From assembly GCA_050013795.1 (NCBI GenBank), contig JBEKEO010000156.1, positions 1 to 7,396 of the forward strand: a stretch of 7,396 bases of DNA, given 5' to 3'. Numbering within the stretch: position 1 is the first letter of the stretch; each line of letters begins with the position of its first letter. The notes beneath the pieces are model-generated. The model saw nothing but the letters and a program-made list of their open reading frames with translations. It made no database searches and was not told the origin of the DNA. This document shows, in pieces, positions 1 to 5,855 of the stretch. The DNA comes from CAWHOW01 sp050013795. Lineage in GTDB: Bacteria > Bacteroidota > Bacteroidia > Bacteroidales > CG2-30-32-10. Both the position numbers and the translations under genes were made by a program.

Positions 1-908
1 GCCCAGACGGTGGCAAGGTATATGTTGTGAATCAGGATGATCAATCAGTTAGTGTAATAAACAGCGCTACCAATACTGTTTCGGCTACAATTCCGGTAGG
101 TTCGATGCCATATGGTGCATCTGTCAGCCCCGATGGAAGTAAAGTCTATGTTTCGAATGAATATAGTGGTACAATAAGTGTAATAAACACCGTAAATAAT
201 ATGGTTACTGCAACAGTTGCCGTTGGTTCTAAACCCGAAGGAATTGCTGTGAGTCCTGACGGAAGTAGGGTTTATATTACAAATAATGGTGCAAATACAG
301 TGAGTGTAATAAACTGCGCTGTAGATACAATACTTAATACAATTGCAGTTGGGTCAGGACCCCGTGGAATAACTGTAAGTCCTGATGGAAACAAGGTATA
401 TGTTACAAATTATAATGCAAGTATAGTAAGCGTGATAAACACTACTACCAATACTGTTACGGCTACAATTACCGTTGGTGATTATGCTGCCGGAATATCA
501 TTTTGCCACGATGGGAGCAAGGTTTATGTTGCGGTTGGGGGTAATGCTACAGTAAGCGTAATAAACAGCACCACCAATACTGTTATGGCAACAATTCCAG
601 TTGGTAATGATCCGTTTTCTTTTGGTAATTTTATTTCTACATGTACGCAACCAACCGGTATTACTTCGCAAAGCACAGAACAGTCAGGTAGTAATGTTTA
701 TCCTAACCCTGTAATAAAAAATTTAACTATTGAATCCCCGCAAAATGCAGTAATTGAAATTACAAACATACAAGGACAGTTAATAAAAACAATTGTTGCA
801 ACAAGTAATAAAACAGTTGTAGATGTTTCACCCTTTGTAAACGGTGTATATGTTGTTGAAGTGAAAACAGAAAAGGGGATAGAGGTGAGGAAGTTTGTGA
901 AAGAATAG
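1..908 (+). CDS. Secreted YVTN-type beta-propeller protein with T9SS C-terminal sorting domain (5' end outside window)
   Basis: The reading frame is open to the left edge. The GTG at 27 lies inside a repeat (the codons before it encode PDGGKVYV), so it is not the start, and the gene begins upstream. The visible protein has five repeats of exactly 42 residues, each with the pattern PDGxKVYVxN...VSVIN...NTVxATIxVG, typical of YVTN/surface-layer beta-propellers. Full propellers of this type usually have about seven blades, so at least two are probably missing. Codons from about 690 to 905 form a type A T9SS sorting domain (NVYPNP near its start, NGVYVVEV and RKFVKE at the end), which in this phylum directs proteins through the outer membrane to the surface or medium. 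The ligand or role is unknown: such propellers are usually protein- or surface-binding, and no catalytic motif is visible. It converges on the symporter with 8 bp between stop codons. Family assignment is firm; function is not. Confidence 0.93.
   Translation, partial: PDGGKVYVVNQDDQSVSVINSATNTVSATIPVGSMPYGASVSPDGSKVYVSNEYSGTISVINTVNNMVTATVAVGSKPEGIAVSPDGSRVYITNNGANTVSVINCAVDTILNTIAVGSGPRGITVSPDGNKVYVTNYNASIVSVINTTTNTVTATITVGDYAAGISFCHDGSKVYVAVGGNATVSVINSTTNTVMATIPVGNDPFSFGNFISTCTQPTGITSQSTEQSGSNVYPNPVIKNLTIESPQNAVIEITNIQGQLIKTIVATSNKTVVDVSPFVNGVYVVEVKTEKGIEVRKFVKE
6..635 (+). repeat. Five tandem 126-bp repeats encoding beta-propeller blades
   Basis: The codon pair for Asp-Gly recurs at 6, 132, 258, 384 and 510, an exact 126-nt spacing with no indels. 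Similarity is visible in the DNA as well as the protein, for example in the words around GTAATAAAC (VIN) and ACCAATACTGTT (TNTV). The fifth copy is the most diverged, with CHDG in place of SPDG. Each unit corresponds to one 42-residue blade. The array continues to the left edge, so its total copy number is not known from this window. Confidence 0.93.
690..905 (+). other. T9SS type A C-terminal sorting domain
   Basis: About 72 C-terminal residues follow a Ser/Thr/Gln-rich linker. The landmarks of the family are all present: YPNP near the start, a central IxNIQGQLIKT strand, then a V-D-V-S-x-F-x-N-G-V-Y block and a basic end (VRKFVKE). In known T9SS cargo this domain is recognised by the outer-membrane translocon and normally removed on the surface, so the propeller itself is predicted to be extracellular or surface-attached. 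The rest of the T9SS machinery is not in this window. Confidence 0.88.
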
Positions 909-916
909 TTCAGTAC

Positions 917-2371
917 TCAAATTACTACTCTTTTCCTCAAAACAAACAGTCCAATAAACATCAGAAATCCGTTTAGCACTATCAGTTCAAAGCCAAACTT
1001 GTAGCCATTGAACAGTGTTTCGGAATACAGGCTAAGTACATAACACAGAACAGGGGAGAGGATGGCCGCTATCCACACATATTTGTCTTTAACAGCAAAC
1101 TTTGTGAATAGTCCGAAAGTAAACAAGCCAAGCAGCGGCCCGTAAGTATATCCTGCAGCCGTGTAAATGGCATTGATAACCGCTTCGCTGTTCAGTGCCC
1201 GGAAAAAAAGAATCACTATTAGCAGCACAGTAGCAAAACTGATATGCACATAATAGCGTATCTTCTTTTTCTGCTTTTCGGTTAGCTTGCTTTTGTCTTT
1301 AAAGCCAAGGAAATCCACGCAGAACGAAGTGGTAAGCGCTGTTAATGCGCCATCGGCGCTGGGATAAGCGGCAGATACCAGTCCCACCATAAATATCAGT
1401 CCAGCCAGCGGACTTAAATGATTGAATGCAATAAGGGGGAATAGGTCGTCGGTCTTCTTGGGTATGGCAATGCCCTTGGACGAGGCATACATATATAGCA
1501 CAGCACCCAGTGTAAGGAACATCAGGTTAACCACCACCAGTATCCCGCTAAAGGTGAACATATTCTTTTGTGCTGCCTTAAGGTTACGGCAACTGATGTT
1601 CTTCTGCATCATTTCCTGGTCGAGCCCAGTCATCACTATTGCAATGAAAGCCCCGCTAAGGAATTGTTTTAGGAAGAAGTTCCTGCTTTGCCAGTCGGTA
1701 TTCCAAACCTTTGTATAGCCGGCATGCTGTATCTTCCCAAATATATCGCCAAGCCCTATTCCAAGCTCTTTTGAAATAAAGTAAATGGAGAATACCACGC
1801 CCAGCAACATGAAGGTAGTTTGAAGCGTATCTGTCCATATAATGGTTTTCACGCCACCCTCGAAAGTGTATAAAATAATAAGTATCATGAACACGGCAAC
1901 CACCACACCGAAAGGTATGCCCCAATGGTCGAACACAAATGTTTGCAGCACATTTACCACCAAGAACATCCTGAACGAAGCGCCTACTATACGTGATAAT
2001 ATAAAATAGAATGCGCCTGTTTTATACGACCAGAAACCGAAACGTTGGTTGAGATATGCATAAATGGAAGTAAGGTTCATCCTGTAATAAAGGGGAAGGA
2101 GTATGGTTGCAATTACTGTATAACCGATAAGGAAACCGAACACAATACCCATGTAGGTGAACTGCTGCGTTCCCACCAATCCCGGCAACGACATGAATGT
2201 AACTCCAGATAGGGAAGCACCTATCATTCCATATGCTACAATATACCATGGTGAAGATTTGTTGCCAACATAGTACGAATCGTTGTTCGAGCGCCTTGAC
2301 GTGAGCCATGTAACGATAAACAATAGTATCGTGTAAGCAATAAAACAAATAAGGATATATGCAGGCTTCAT
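917..2371 (-). CDS. Sodium:solute symporter (SSS family), substrate unknown
   Basis: This is a 484-residue, very hydrophobic protein with about 13 membrane spans, the usual size and topology for the SSS/SGLT family of Na+-coupled transporters in the inner membrane. Family marks include the N-terminal loop DSYYVGNKSSPWY (about 31-43), the first core helix IGASLSGVTFMS (about 50-61), EGGVKTIIWTDTLQT (about 171-185) and SAAYPSADGALTALTTSF (333-350). The last lies where the family places Na+-site residues; here a proline (P337) sits at what I align as the first hydroxyl position, followed by S338. The substrate (sugar, amino acid, sialic acid, vitamin or other) cannot be read from the sequence, and no catabolic operon adjoins it. 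The ATG at 2371-2369 has no clear Shine-Dalgarno. The gene is divergent from recR and convergent with the propeller gene. Confidence 0.93.
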   Translation of the reverse strand: MKPAYILICFIAYTILLFIVTWLTSRRSNNDSYYVGNKSSPWYIVAYGMIGASLSGVTFMSLPGLVGTQQFTYMGIVFGFLIGYTVIATILLPLYYRMNLTSIYAYLNQRFGFWSYKTGAFYFILSRIVGASFRMFLVVNVLQTFVFDHWGIPFGVVVAVFMILIILYTFEGGVKTIIWTDTLQTTFMLLGVVFSIYFISKELGIGLGDIFGKIQHAGYTKVWNTDWQSRNFFLKQFLSGAFIAIVMTGLDQEMMQKNISCRNLKAAQKNMFTFSGILVVVNLMFLTLGAVLYMYASSKGIAIPKKTDDLFPLIAFNHLSPLAGLIFMVGLVSAAYPSADGALTALTTSFCVDFLGFKDKSKLTEKQKKKIRYYVHISFATVLLIVILFFRALNSEAVINAIYTAAGYTYGPLLGLFTFGLFTKFAVKDKYVWIAAILSPVLCYVLSLYSETLFNGYKFGFELIVLNGFLMFIGLFVLRKRVVI

Positions 2372-2409
2372 TAATAGGGTTATTGAATGATATTACGTAA
2401 ATACATTTT

Positions 2410-2502
2410 AACCACAAAGGGCACAAAGTTTTGCACAAAGTTCACAAAGGAACTATCTTCTCTATGTTCTTTGCGTGCCTTTACTTTGTGTTCTTTGTGG
2501 TT
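2410..2502. repeat. Inverted cluster of CACAAAG words (REP-like palindrome)
   Basis: CACAAAG occurs four times on + at 2413, 2422, 2434 and 2443 (spacing 9, 12, 9, a 21-nt higher-order period). Its complement CTTTGTG occurs at 2484 and 2493 (spacing 9), with a variant CTTTGCG at 2469. The outer 20 bases of the left arm (from AACCACAAAG) pair with the right arm ending TTTGTGGTT at 2502, with two mismatches, so a long imperfect hairpin is possible on either strand. It sits between the divergent symporter and recR start codons, upstream of the recR promoter. It is not a CRISPR array: the words are 7 nt and there are no spacers. It resembles dispersed intergenic palindromes; its role is unknown. 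Confidence 0.8.
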
Positions 2503-2559
2503 TATTATTTTTCGGTGTACCATAAGTTAATAAACAAAAATAGATATTCTTTCAGCTTA

Positions 2560-2592
2560 TTGTCAGAGCAAGAAAAAAACATATTAACTTTG
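2560..2592 (+). promoter_or_regulatory. Bacteroidetes-type promoter for recR
   Basis: TAACTTTG at 2585-2592 is an exact match to the Bacteroidetes -7 element TAnnTTTG. A TTG at 2560-2562 fits the -33 element, about 25 nt upstream start to start, as expected for this sigma factor class. The inferred transcription start, near 2598, would leave a leader of only about 15 nt before the GTG at 2612. Confidence 0.7.
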
Positions 2593-2611
2593 CAGTGTAA
2601 ATAACGCCAAC

Positions 2612-3232
2612 GTGTACGATTATCCTTCAAAACTTTTAGAGAACGCTGTTGCAGAGCTTTCAAAGCTTCCCGGCATAGGAAGAAAGACTGCTTTGAGACT
2701 TGTGTTGCACCTGCTGAAACAGGACACTTTAAACACCGATGCTTTGGGACAATCAATTATTAAACTAAGAAGAGAGATTACTTATTGCAGGCAATGCCAC
2801 AATATTTCCGATTCAGAGACCTGTCTCATCTGCTCTAATCAGAACCGCGATCATGGCCTTATCTGTGTTGTTGAAGATGTGCGAGATGTAATGGCGATTG
2901 AAAGCACAAGCCTGTTCAAAGGTGTTTATCACATTCTCGGGGGAATCATTTCTCCTATGGATGGTATAGGCCCCAGCGACTTGAACATTGAATCGCTCGT
3001 TAACAAGGTTTCAAAAGGAGATGTGCAGGAAGTAATCATGGCGCTGAGTGCAACTATGGAAGGCGACACTACTAATTTTTACATATATAAACGGTTGAAA
3101 GAGTTTGGCATTACCATTACTACCATTGCGCGTGGCATAGCCATAGGCGATGATCTTGAATATACTGATGAAGTAACGCTGGGAAGATCAATACTCAATC
3201 GTACTCCTTATGAAAATTCTCTTGTAAAGTGA
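2612..3232 (+). CDS. recR: Recombination mediator protein RecR
   Basis: This 206-residue protein matches full-length RecR (about 200 residues). RecR works with RecO (and RecF) to load RecA on SSB-coated single-stranded DNA during gap repair. Domains in order: a helix-hairpin-helix region with LPGIGRKTALRLVLHLL (19-35); a four-cysteine zinc finger with C59, C62, C71 and C74; a Toprim domain starting near ICVVEDVRDV (84-93); and the C-terminal ATMEGDTTNFYIYKRL (147-162) with RGIAIGDDLEYTDEVTLGRSI (174-194). The start is GTG at 2612: the only in-frame codons upstream lead to a TAA at 2585 inside the promoter, with no ATG, and RecR proteins of this phylum begin close to the YPSxLLE segment. The gene stands alone, divergent from the symporter and convergent with the barrel gene. 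Confidence 0.96.
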   Translation: MYDYPSKLLENAVAELSKLPGIGRKTALRLVLHLLKQDTLNTDALGQSIIKLRREITYCRQCHNISDSETCLICSNQNRDHGLICVVEDVRDVMAIESTSLFKGVYHILGGIISPMDGIGPSDLNIESLVNKVSKGDVQEVIMALSATMEGDTTNFYIYKRLKEFGITITTIARGIAIGDDLEYTDEVTLGRSILNRTPYENSLVK

Positions 3233-3260
3233 TTATTATAATTCAAAAACCTATCCTGAA

Positions 3261-4013
3261 CTAATTCTGGGAAGTATCTTTAAATGGATTAACCCATTCA
3301 ATAAATTCTTTTTTCTTCCCGATTTTATAGGTGAAACTTACAGCAATATAACTGTAACTGTCATTATAGGTGTTATTCTTTGTCCATGCATCCAATTTAT
3401 TGGTATTGGTAAGGTGCAATGTCAATTCAAGCCCGACATCAATTTTAGGATTTACTTTAAATTTGATCCCAATACCAAAGGGAAAAACCAAAGTGTTTTG
3501 CATAGCTGTTTTTGCACCTGTTGAATCCCACCCGAACCCGGAAACAAAAGCATTATCATTGTATGTACGCAAAACCGACCTGTATGCCAGCATTCCAATA
3601 CCTGCAAACAAATATGTATTGATAATTTTTTCTTTTTTGGGATAATAAGAAATGAGGTCATTTAAATCGATAATACCTGAAACACTAAGCTCTTCAATGT
3701 TACTTTTAAAATGCAGGTTTAAATTTGGCGATGAACCGTAAAGGTTTCCTAACAGCAATTGAATTTTTGCTCCAAATGTCTGATTAAAGTTTTTTATTCC
3801 TTCAAATGCAAGACCCTTATTAATTTCTCTGTAAGGGTTATTCGAGCTGTAATGCATCTGTCTTACATAACCGTAATACGGTAGTGTGCCAAACTTAATT
3901 CCAGCCCCCCATGTATTATAATCAGATGGACATATTGTTTGAGATGATGACCTTTCAGAAAAAATAAAAGTGATCAATAAAACTAAAAGAATGATGTGGT
4001 TGGTTATTTTCAT
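3261..4013 (-). CDS. Small outer-membrane beta-barrel protein, function unknown
   Basis: From the ATG at 4013-4011 this is a 250-residue protein with a signal peptide (MKIT, then a hydrophobic stretch to about residue 18, cleavage probably near SSSQ at 22-25). The rest alternates polar and hydrophobic residues in short strands ending in aromatic or glycine turns, for example TYLFAGIGMLAYRS (133-146), LVFPFGIGIKFKV (175-187), IDVGLELTLHL (191-201) and YSYIAVSFTYKIG (220-232). This fits the porin-like outer-membrane barrels common in Bacteroidetes. The end, KKKEFIEWVNPFKD, resembles the stretch after the barrel in larger family members, so this may be a short form. An in-frame TTG at 4034 would add seven residues, but it lies ahead of the likely transcription start, so ATG is preferred. 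No enzymatic motif is seen. It could bind a ligand or be structural; I cannot tell. Confidence 0.78.
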   Translation of the reverse strand: MKITNHIILLVLLITFIFSERSSSQTICPSDYNTWGAGIKFGTLPYYGYVRQMHYSSNNPYREINKGLAFEGIKNFNQTFGAKIQLLLGNLYGSSPNLNLHFKSNIEELSVSGIIDLNDLISYYPKKEKIINTYLFAGIGMLAYRSVLRTYNDNAFVSGFGWDSTGAKTAMQNTLVFPFGIGIKFKVNPKIDVGLELTLHLTNTNKLDAWTKNNTYNDSYSYIAVSFTYKIGKKKEFIEWVNPFKDTSQN

Positions 4014-4036
4014 CAAATCAGATGAATTTATCAATG

Positions 4037-4044
4037 CAAATATA
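4037..4044 (-). promoter_or_regulatory. -7 promoter element for the beta-barrel gene
   Basis: On the minus strand 4044-4037 reads TATATTTG, an exact TAnnTTTG match. The expected transcription start is near 4031, about 18 nt before the ATG at 4013. No convincing -33 TTG is seen at the usual distance, so the site is supported by one element and by its position only. Confidence 0.55.
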
Positions 4045-4098
4045 CGTTGATTTTTATCATATTTAAATTCTGCATTTATAAATTATCAGGATATGGAA

Positions 4099-4113
4099 AT
4101 TATTATTATTATT
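4099..4113 (+). repeat. (ATT)5 microsatellite in the aminotransferase leader
   Basis: Five perfect ATT units lie about 20 nt upstream of the ATG at 4134. The tract is short, and such runs occur by chance in AT-rich spacers, but its position in the 5' leader means copy-number changes would alter spacing to the start codon. Confidence 0.7.
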
Positions 4114-4133
4114 GTAATGAAATAGAGAACAGT

Positions 4134-5309
4134 ATGCTTACACAACGACAGCTTTTTCTGCAGCATTTAGCTCAAACAAGCGATATGCCTCTTGCACTCG
4201 AGATTGAACATGCAGAAGGGATTTATATATATGATAATAAAGGCAAAAAGTATATTGACCTTATTTCCGGTATCTCTGTTAGCAATACAGGGCATCGTCA
4301 TCCTGCTGTTGTAAAAGCTGTGAAAGACCAGCTTGATAAGTATATGCACCTTATGGTTTACGGCGAATACATACAAACACCTCAGGTCAAACTTGCCACT
4401 ATGCTTGCTGACTTATTGCCACCTTCACTTAACTGTTCTTATTTTGTTAATTCGGGAACTGAAGCAACAGAAGGAGCATTGAAGCTTGCCAAACGATTTA
4501 CCGGGCGCAGTGAAATTATTACATTTAAGAATGCATATCACGGCAGTACTCATGGTTCATTGAGTGTAATGGGGAATGAATATTTCAAGCAGGCTTTTCG
4601 CCCTCTGCTTCCCGACATTCGATTCATCGAATATAATAAACCGGAAGATCTGAAATATATTACAAATAAAACTGCTTGTGTCATTGCCGAATCAATTCAG
4701 GGTGAAGCCGGTGTCATTATTCCTGATGCTTCATTTATGAATGCCCTTCGCAAACAATGCAGTGATAAAGGTGCTTTGCTGATACTTGACGAAGTTCAAA
4801 CAGGACTTGGAAGAACAGGCAAGATGTTTTGTTTTGAACATTATGGAATTGTTCCTGATGTTATTACCCTTGCAAAAGGCTTCGGCGGCGGCATGCCATT
4901 AGGCGCGTTTATTTCTTCAAATGAGATTATGTCATGCCTGACAAACAATCCTTATTTAGGTCATATTACAACATTCGGTGGGCATCCTGTTAGTTGTGCT
5001 GCTGCCATTGCAAACATTGAAGTAATAAAAAAGGAAAAGCTAATAGAAACGGTTGAAGGAAAAGCAAGGTTGTTCCAGAAACTTTTAAAACATGAATCAA
5101 TTAAATCATTCAGGGGAAAGGGTCTTTTGATTGCTCTTGAATTTGAAAATGAAAAATCCAACATGAATATAATTCGAAAGTGCATTGACAATGGTGTTAT
5201 TGTTGACTGGTTTTTATTTGCACCTCATTGCATGCGCATTGCCCCCCCCCTTGTTATTAAGGAAGAAGAAATCAAAGAAGGATGCGAAAAAATCATTTCA
5301 TGTTTGTAA
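4134..5309 (+). CDS. Class III PLP-dependent aminotransferase
   Basis: From the ATG at 4134 the protein has 391 residues, a normal length for class III (fold type I) aminotransferases related to acetylornithine, 4-aminobutyrate and similar enzymes. Visible marks: the GxxYIDLISGISVSNTGHRHP region (about 37-57); the PLP-phosphate loop SGTEA (107-111); AYHGSTHGSLS (134-144) with the ring-stacking aromatic; the signature LLILDEVQTGLGRTG (215-229) with D219 contacting the pyridine nitrogen; and the Schiff-base lysine K248 in LAKGFGGGMPLGA (246-258). An in-frame TTG at 4047 would add 29 low-complexity residues and is rejected. The amino donor cannot be determined: there are no arginine-biosynthesis neighbours, so argD is not assigned. 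The codons for A370-P371-P372-L373 contain a run of nine C (5242-5250). It is divergent from the barrel gene, and guaD follows 33 bp downstream. Confidence 0.92.
   Translation: MLTQRQLFLQHLAQTSDMPLALEIEHAEGIYIYDNKGKKYIDLISGISVSNTGHRHPAVVKAVKDQLDKYMHLMVYGEYIQTPQVKLATMLADLLPPSLNCSYFVNSGTEATEGALKLAKRFTGRSEIITFKNAYHGSTHGSLSVMGNEYFKQAFRPLLPDIRFIEYNKPEDLKYITNKTACVIAESIQGEAGVIIPDASFMNALRKQCSDKGALLILDEVQTGLGRTGKMFCFEHYGIVPDVITLAKGFGGGMPLGAFISSNEIMSCLTNNPYLGHITTFGGHPVSCAAAIANIEVIKKEKLIETVEGKARLFQKLLKHESIKSFRGKGLLIALEFENEKSNMNIIRKCIDNGVIVDWFLFAPHCMRIAPPLVIKEEEIKEGCEKIISCL
5242..5250 (+). repeat. C9 homopolymer inside the aminotransferase gene
   Basis: Nine consecutive C follow G5241 and encode parts of Ala-Pro-Pro-Leu. 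The run is striking in AT-rich DNA. With nine C the reading frame continues through a family-like C-terminus. One extra C would give stop codon TAA after Pro-Cys-Tyr, removing about the last 19 residues. One fewer would shift to a frame open to 5382, overlapping the start of guaD. Confidence 0.95.
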
Positions 5310-5317
5310 ACAATCAT

Positions 5318-5325
5318 TAAATTTG
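5318..5325 (+). promoter_or_regulatory. Possible -7 promoter element for guaD
   Basis: TAAATTTG is an exact TAnnTTTG match, placed in the 33-bp gap between the aminotransferase stop and the guaD ATG at 5343. No -33 TTG is found at the right distance (a TTTG at 5303-5306 is too close). The position would give a short leader. guaD could use this site, be read through from upstream, or both. Confidence 0.4.
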
Positions 5326-5342
5326 TTTTTAAATACAATAAG

Positions 5343-5819
5343 ATGGATTCATATAATGAAAAATTCATGTCTGAGGCTATAAAGTTGGCGGCAGAAAATG
5401 TGAAGTCTGGAAAGGGAGGACCTTTTGGTGCTGTGATAGTGAAGGATGGAAAAATAATCGGCAAAGGGGTGAACCTTGTTACCTCAAATAACGATCCTAC
5501 TGCTCATGCTGAAGTGATAGCAATTCGCAATGCATGTAAAGACCTTGGTTCTTTTCAGCTTGATGGGTGCGAAGTTTATGCAAGTTGCGAACCATGCCCT
5601 ATGTGTCTTGGAGCGATCTATTGGGCAAGGCCTGATAAGCTTTATTTTGCAGGAACTAAAAAGGATGCCGCTGATATTGGTTTCGATGATTCGTTCATTT
5701 ATGATGAGATAAATGTGCCATATGATAAAAGAAATATTACCACTTTTCATATTAAACATGCAGATTCTTTGAACCCTTTTAATGAGTGGAAAAACAAGGA
5801 GGATAAAATTGAATATTAA
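5343..5819 (+). CDS. guaD: Guanine deaminase (cytidine deaminase-like fold)
   Basis: This 158-residue protein hydrolyses guanine to xanthine and ammonia in purine salvage or nitrogen release; it acts in the cytoplasm and uses zinc. The zinc motif is complete: H55-A-E57 in PTAHAEVIAIR, and C85/C88 in SCEPCPMCLGAIYWAR, with E57 the expected proton shuttle. It is the small Bacillus-type GuaD, not the tRNA deaminase TadA. The line GGPFGAVIVKDG, the NNDPTAHAEV loop, GAIYWARP, GFDDSFIY (113-120) and the final Glu-Tyr follow, as I recall it, the B. subtilis GuaD protein almost block for block, offset by about two residues. In that enzyme the C-terminal tyrosine closes the active site and the aspartate of the FDD segment is important; both are present here (D115/D116, Y158). 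The start ATG at 5343 fits the family N-terminus. It lies between the aminotransferase (33 bp) and the AAA+ gene (36 bp). Confidence 0.93.
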   Translation: MDSYNEKFMSEAIKLAAENVKSGKGGPFGAVIVKDGKIIGKGVNLVTSNNDPTAHAEVIAIRNACKDLGSFQLDGCEVYASCEPCPMCLGAIYWARPDKLYFAGTKKDAADIGFDDSFIYDEINVPYDKRNITTFHIKHADSLNPFNEWKNKEDKIEY

Positions 5820-5855
5820 ATTGAATAACCTATTACTGAATTAAACAACAGCAAT

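Noticed and set aside
27..29. GTG as start codon of the propeller gene
   Set aside because: The codons immediately upstream are open to the window edge and encode the first half of another propeller repeat (PDGGKVYV), so the GTG is an internal valine.
2022..2438. Open frame of 138 codons on the minus strand
   Set aside because: It overlaps the 5' part of the symporter in another frame and has no recognisable domain; its composition is that of a membrane-protein gene read out of frame.
2410..2502. CRISPR array
   Set aside because: The repeated word is 7 nt, present in both orientations, with 2-5 nt between copies. There are no spacer-sized unique segments and no cas genes.
2535..2542. Minus-strand TATTTTTG as the symporter promoter
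   Set aside because: It matches TAnnTTTG, but it is about 165 nt from the start codon, with the only CAA candidate for a -33 element about 26 nt beyond the box, too far. It is too weak to list as a feature.
3254..3270. Terminator hairpin between recR and the barrel gene
   Set aside because: The inverted match (CCTGAA with TTCTGG) is only about six bases with a mismatch, has no T-run on either strand and overlaps the barrel gene's stop codon.
4047..4133. N-terminal extension of the aminotransferase from a TTG at 4047
   Set aside because: The 29 extra residues are low complexity (Tyr-rich, from the ATT repeat), overlap the barrel gene's promoter region, and are not expected in the family. The ATG at 4134 gives a normal N-terminus.
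4134..5309. Assignment of the aminotransferase as argD (acetylornithine aminotransferase)
   Set aside because: Class III signatures do not separate substrates, and no arginine-biosynthesis genes are nearby.
5484..5759. Open frame of 91 codons on the minus strand inside guaD
   Set aside because: It lies wholly antisense to a well-supported enzyme gene and shows no family features.
5343..5819. tRNA adenosine deaminase TadA as the identity of the deaminase
   Set aside because: The zinc motif is shared, but the NNDPTAHAEV loop, GAIYWARP, FDDSFIY and the C-terminal Glu-Tyr follow GuaD rather than TadA.
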